A stretch of 64,000 bases of DNA from positions 310,001-374,000 of the forward strand of contig NZ_JABGCG010000001.1 of the NCBI RefSeq assembly GCF_019799925.1, read 5' to 3'. This DNA is from Blastococcus sp. CPCC 205250. GTDB lineage: Bacteria > Actinomycetota > Actinomycetes > Mycobacteriales > Geodermatophilaceae. Below, piece after piece: positions 60,504 to 64,000 of this stretch. Both the position numbers and the translations under genes were made by a program. Under the pieces are notes generated by a model. The model did no database searches and was not told the DNA's origin. It saw only the letters and a program-made list of their open reading frames with translations. Within the stretch, counting starts at the first letter, position 1. The number at the start of each line of letters is the position of its first letter.

Positions 60504-61469
60504 GTGGAGGCAGCGGTACAGGTGCGGGGTCTGACGAAGCGGTACGGCGACCGGGTGGTCCTGGACGGGGTGGACCTCGACGTGGCGTCCGGCTCGGTGT
60601 GCGCCCTCCTGGGGCCCAACGGCGCGGGCAAGACGACGACGGTGCGGGTGCTCACCACCCTGCTGCGGCCCGACGGTGGCCGGGTCGAGGTGGCGGGCGT
60701 GGACGTGCGGGCACATCCGCGGGAGGTCCGGCGGCGGATCGGGCTGGTCGGTCAGCAGCCCGCGGTCGACGACGTGCTCGGCGCGCGGGAGAACCTCGTG
60801 CTGTTCTCCCGGCTGCACCACCTGGACCGCCGCGCGGCCCGGCGGCGCGCGGGCGAGCTGCTCGAGCTGGTCGGCCTCGCCGACACCGGCAGCAAGCCGG
60901 TCCGGCAGTTCTCCGGCGGGATTCGCCGCCGGCTCGACATCGCCGCGGGGCTGGTCCTCGCGCCGCAGGTGCTGTTCCTCGACGAGCCGACCACCGGGCT
61001 GGACCCGGCCGGCCGGCGGGACGTGTGGGAGGCGGTCCGGGCGCTCGTCGCCGGGGGCACCACCGTCCTGCTGACCACGCAGTACCTGGAGGAGGCCGAG
61101 CAGCTCGCCGACGACGTGTGCGTCCTCGACGGCGGCCGGGTGGCGGCCCGGGGCACCCCGCGGGAGCTGACCGCGGCGGTCGGCGGCGACCGGCTGGAGC
61201 TGGTGGTCGACGACCCGGCGCGCGCGACCGAGGCGGCCGACCTCGCCGGGCGGGTCGCCTCGGGCCCGCCAGGCCCGCCCCCGCCCGTCCGGGGCACGCG
61301 GGTGACCGTGGCCGTGGCGCGCCGGCCCGGTGTGGTGGGCGACGTGGTGCGGGCGCTGGACGGCGCCGGGATCGGCGTCGACGACGTCCTGCTGCGCCCG
61401 GCCACCCTCGACGAGGCCTACCTGCGGATCACCGGACGTCCCGACCAGCGCACGGAGGTGCCGGCGTGA
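60504..61469 (+). CDS. ABC transporter ATP-binding protein (DrrA-like)
   Basis: The 321-aa product has Walker A GPNGAGKTTT at about residue 38-47, the Q-loop LVGQQPAVDDVL, the signature FSGGIRRRLDIAAGL, and Walker B VLFLDEPTTGLDPAGR. A C-terminal domain of about 90 residues follows, as in DrrA drug exporters. GTG at 60504 has GGAGG before it. The stop overlaps the permease start (GTGA). Confidence 0.95.
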   Translation: MEAAVQVRGLTKRYGDRVVLDGVDLDVASGSVCALLGPNGAGKTTTVRVLTTLLRPDGGRVEVAGVDVRAHPREVRRRIGLVGQQPAVDDVLGARENLVLFSRLHHLDRRAARRRAGELLELVGLADTGSKPVRQFSGGIRRRLDIAAGLVLAPQVLFLDEPTTGLDPAGRRDVWEAVRALVAGGTTVLLTTQYLEEAEQLADDVCVLDGGRVAARGTPRELTAAVGGDRLELVVDDPARATEAADLAGRVASGPPGPPPPVRGTRVTVAVARRPGVVGDVVRALDGAGIGVDDVLLRPATLDEAYLRITGRPDQRTEVPA

Positions 61470-62314
61470 CCGCGACGGCGCAGCTCCCGGCCCCGGCCCC
61501 CGTCGTCCCCGAGCGGGAAGGGTGGACCGGCCGCCTGCGGTGGGCGGTCGCCGACGCGCTCACGGTGACCGCCCGCGACGTCGCCCACTGGCGGCGCCAG
61601 CCGGGCGCCCTGCTGGTCGGGCTGCTGTTCCCCGTGCTGATGCTCGTGATGTTCCTGTACCTGCTCGGCGGCGGCATGGCCGTGCCCGGCGGCGGGAGTT
61701 ACCGCGACTTCCTCGTCCCCGGCGTGCTCGGGCTGGCCGTCGTGTTCGGCCTCGAGGCGACCATGACCGCCGTCGTCACCGACGTCGGCCGCGGGATCAC
61801 CGACCGGTTCCGGTCCATGCCCATGGCGCCGTCGGCGGTGGTCGCGGGCCGGTGCCTGGCCGACCTGGCGTCCTCGGCCCTGGGCCTGGCGGTCCTGGCA
61901 CTGGCGGGGGTCCTGGTCGGCTGGCGGCCCGACGGGGTCGGACCCGCCGTCGCCGCCTTCGGCCTGCTGCTCCTGCTCCGGGTCGGCTTCCTGTGGTTCG
62001 GCATCTGGCTGGGGCTGCTCGTGCGGGATCCGGCGTCGGTCACCGCGGTGCAGATCCTGGTGTGGCCGTTCGCCTTCCTGTCCAACGCGTTCGTGGCCAC
62101 GTCGACCATGCCGGGCTGGCTGGCGACGGTCGCGGAGTGGAACCCGCTGGCGGCCACGGTGACCGCCGTCCGCCGGCTCTCCGGCGACCCGGTCGGCACC
62201 GGGGGCGGCTGGGCGACCGAGCACGCGACGCTGCTCGCCGTCGTCTGGCCCGTCGTCCTGTCGGTGGTGTTCGCGACGCTGGCCGTGCGCCGCTGGCAGG
62301 GCCTGTCCCGGTGA
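61466..62314 (+). CDS. ABC-2 type permease (DrrB-like)
   Basis: The 282-aa product is a six-helix ABC-2 permease: first helix about 48-68 ([20 protein letters not shown]), a second at about 80-100 and further helices to the C-terminus; it contains [20 protein letters not shown], typical of DrrB drug exporters. It is translationally coupled to the ATPase. The substrate is unknown; anthracycline-like hydrophobic drugs are the family prototype. Confidence 0.93.
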   Translation: MTATAQLPAPAPVVPEREGWTGRLRWAVADALTVTARDVAHWRRQPGALLVGLLFPVLMLVMFLYLLGGGMAVPGGGSYRDFLVPGVLGLAVVFGLEATMTAVVTDVGRGITDRFRSMPMAPSAVVAGRCLADLASSALGLAVLALAGVLVGWRPDGVGPAVAAFGLLLLLRVGFLWFGIWLGLLVRDPASVTAVQILVWPFAFLSNAFVATSTMPGWLATVAEWNPLAATVTAVRRLSGDPVGTGGGWATEHATLLAVVWPVVLSVVFATLAVRRWQGLSR

Positions 62315-62376
62315 CCCGCTCACTTCCCGGCCCCGTGCCGGTCTCCCTCGCATCCCACCGACGGCAGGAGCAGCGT

Positions 62377-64000
62377 GTGACAGAGGACCAGGTCTTCGGG
62401 GCCATCGAGGTGCGCGGCGCGCGGGAGAACAACCTGCGCGACGTCTCGGTCGACATCCCCAAGCGGCAGCTGACCGTGGTCACGGGGGTGTCGGGGTCGG
62501 GGAAGTCGTCGCTGGTCTTCGACACCGTGGCCGCGGAGTCGCAGCGGCTGATCAACGAGACCTACTCGGCGTTCGTGCAGAACTTCCTGCCGCACTACGG
62601 CCGCCCTGACGTCGACTCGGTGCAAAACCTGTCGGCGGCCATCGTGGTCGACCAGGGCCGGATGGGTGCGAACGCCCGGTCGACGGTGGGGACGGCGACC
62701 GACGCGGCCGCCCTCCTGCGGATCCTCTACTCCCGCGCCGGCGAGCCCCGGGTGTTCCCGGCCTCCGCGCTGTCGTTCAACGACCCGGCCGGCATGTGCC
62801 CGGAGTGCGAGGGACTGGGCCGCTCGGCGCAGTGGGACCTCGACGAGCTCTTCGACAAGGACAGGAGCCTGGACGAGGACCCGATCCGCTTCCCCGGCAG
62901 CGCCAAGGGCTCCTGGCCCTGGACGATCATCGCCGAGTCCGGCTTCTTCGACGTGCACAAGAAGCTGCGCGACTACACCGACGAGGAGTGGCGGCAACTG
63001 CTCTACGGCGAGGAGGTCAAGCTCACCTACGGCAAGATGAACCTGACCTACCAGGGGCTGCTCGTCCGGATGAGCAAGTCGTTCCTGACCAAGGAGCTCG
63101 CCGAGCTGCAGCCGCACATCCGGGCGGCCGTCGAGCGGACGACGACCTCGGGACCGTGCGCGGCATGCGGCGGCACCCGGCTGGCCGAGGCCCCCCGGAA
63201 CAGCCGGATCGACGGCGTGTCGATCGCCGACTGCGCCGCGATGCAGGTCGACGACCTCCTCGCCTTCGTCCGCGGGCTGGACCTCCCGCCGGTGAAGGGC
63301 GTGCTCGAGGCGCTGGCCGCGCTGCTCGGGGACCTCGTGCACATCGGGCTGGGGTACCTCTCCCTGGACCGCTCCACGTCGACACTGTCTGGTGGGGAGT
63401 CGCAGCGGGTGCGGATGGTGCGCCACCTCGGCTCGGCGCTGACCGACATCACCTACGTCTTCGACGAGCCGACCGTCGGCCTGCACGCCCACGACGTGCA
63501 GCGGCTCAACGCGCTGCTGCTGCGGCTGCGCGACAAGGGCAACACGGTGCTGGTCGTCGAGCACGAGCCGGAGACGATCCTGGTCGCCGACCACGTGATC
63601 GACGTCGGCCCGGGCTCGGGCACCGCGGGCGGGCAGGTCGTCTTCGAGGGCACGGTCGAGGGGCTGCGCCGCTCCGGCACGCTCACCGGCCGGCACCTGG
63701 ACCGGCCGCGGCGGTCCGCGCGGGAGCCCCGGACCCCGACCGGGTCGCTGCGGATCGAGCACGCCCGGCTGCACAACCTCGACGACGTCACGGTGGAGAT
63801 CCCCGCCGGCGTGCTCACCGTCGTCACCGGGGTCGCGGGCTCGGGGAAGAGCTCCCTGGTGCTGGGCGTCCTGCCGCGCCAGCACCCGGACGTCGTCGTC
63901 GTGGACCAGAAGCTGACCCGCGGCTCCAGCCGGTCCAACACCGCCACCTGGACCGGCATCCTCGAGCCGGTCCGCAAGGCCTTCGCCAAGGCCAACGGCG
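62377..64000 (+). CDS. UvrA-like ABC ATPase, short form (DrrC-type), truncated by window edge
   Basis: The visible 541 codons have Walker [15 protein letters not shown] near residue 30, two CxxC zinc motifs ([17 protein letters not shown]), the signature [17 protein letters not shown], Walker [17 protein letters not shown], and a second Walker [13 protein letters not shown] about residue 485. In full UvrA the second Walker A is near 640, so the UvrB-binding insertion appears reduced, as in UvrA2 or DrrC. DrrC protects against DNA-intercalating drugs. The location behind DrrA/DrrB-like genes supports this. GTG at 62377 follows AGGAG; the C-terminus lies outside. Confidence 0.88.
   Translation, partial: MTEDQVFGAIEVRGARENNLRDVSVDIPKRQLTVVTGVSGSGKSSLVFDTVAAESQRLINETYSAFVQNFLPHYGRPDVDSVQNLSAAIVVDQGRMGANARSTVGTATDAAALLRILYSRAGEPRVFPASALSFNDPAGMCPECEGLGRSAQWDLDELFDKDRSLDEDPIRFPGSAKGSWPWTIIAESGFFDVHKKLRDYTDEEWRQLLYGEEVKLTYGKMNLTYQGLLVRMSKSFLTKELAELQPHIRAAVERTTTSGPCAACGGTRLAEAPRNSRIDGVSIADCAAMQVDDLLAFVRGLDLPPVKGVLEALAALLGDLVHIGLGYLSLDRSTSTLSGGESQRVRMVRHLGSALTDITYVFDEPTVGLHAHDVQRLNALLLRLRDKGNTVLVVEHEPETILVADHVIDVGPGSGTAGGQVVFEGTVEGLRRSGTLTGRHLDRPRRSAREPRTPTGSLRIEHARLHNLDDVTVEIPAGVLTVVTGVAGSGKSSLVLGVLPRQHPDVVVVDQKLTRGSSRSNTATWTGILEPVRKAFAKANG

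Noticed and set aside
62377..64000. Canonical excision-repair UvrA
   Set aside because: The distance between the two Walker A motifs is about 150 residues too short, and the gene follows DrrAB-like genes; a UvrA2/DrrC-type protein is more likely.
1..64000. tRNA, rRNA, insertion sequences, integrase or attachment sites
   Set aside because: I saw no transposase or integrase frame, no terminal inverted repeats and no tRNA-like cloverleaf by eye; a tRNA scan was not possible.

Overview
This window comes from a very GC-rich actinobacterium. The gene content fits a motile Geodermatophilaceae-type organism (Blastococcus, Geodermatophilus or Modestobacter): a complete Gram-positive style flagellar cluster with no P- or L-ring genes, a FliW/CsrA pair, a lipid-droplet-associated protein, and a fumC-glpX-xseBA-ispH block whose order I recall from mycobacteria. 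The family assignment is inference; no rRNA or tRNA gene is present to confirm it.

Region 1 (1-30385) is the flagellar locus. Reading leftward on the minus strand are fliA plus a translationally coupled glycosyltransferase; flagellin fliC; fliD-fliS-a FliT-like gene; the long flgB-flgC-fliE-F-G-H-I-J, NlpC/SLT muralytic gene, fliK-flgD-flgE unit; flbD-motA-motB-fliL; and fliM-N-O-P-Q-R-flhB-flhA, with flhA cut by the window edge. Reading rightward are flgN-flgK-flgL, fliW and csrA. Hairpins and sigma28-like promoters (CTCAAG, 15 bp, GCCGATAT and relatives) divide this into transcription units. The flagellin leader carries two CsrA-type ANGGAN sites, one in a hairpin loop and one on the Shine-Dalgarno, and the matching FliW/CsrA genes lie 6 kb away.

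Region 2 (30586-33593) is an uncharacterised group: a 169-aa protein, a highly diverged sigma-70-like protein with an unknown N-terminal domain, and two overlapping unknown genes. Region 3 (33609-37335) has a secreted NlpC/P60-VanY fusion, a small unknown gene and citrate synthase. Region 4 (37391-43177) is a sugar or glycan-decorating island between gltA and fumC: GT2, GNAT, methyltransferase, FAD-type protein, DegT aminotransferase and a QdtA/FdtA-like ketoisomerase.

Region 5 (43353-56179) is core metabolism: fumC, glpX, DUF4245, xseB-xseA, lipid-droplet protein, ispH and DUF6542. It is interrupted by three tandem paralogues encoding membrane-anchored, low-complexity proteins with a repeated cysteine module, followed by a DUF1707 gene. 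Region 6 (56399-64000) is DNA repair and drug resistance: rmuC, ogt, an Ada-AlkA fusion, then a TetR regulator divergent from a DrrA-DrrB ABC transporter and a short UvrA-like (DrrC-type) protein cut by the right edge. A paired CGTAC-N3-GTACG palindrome lies in the TetR/transporter intergenic region.
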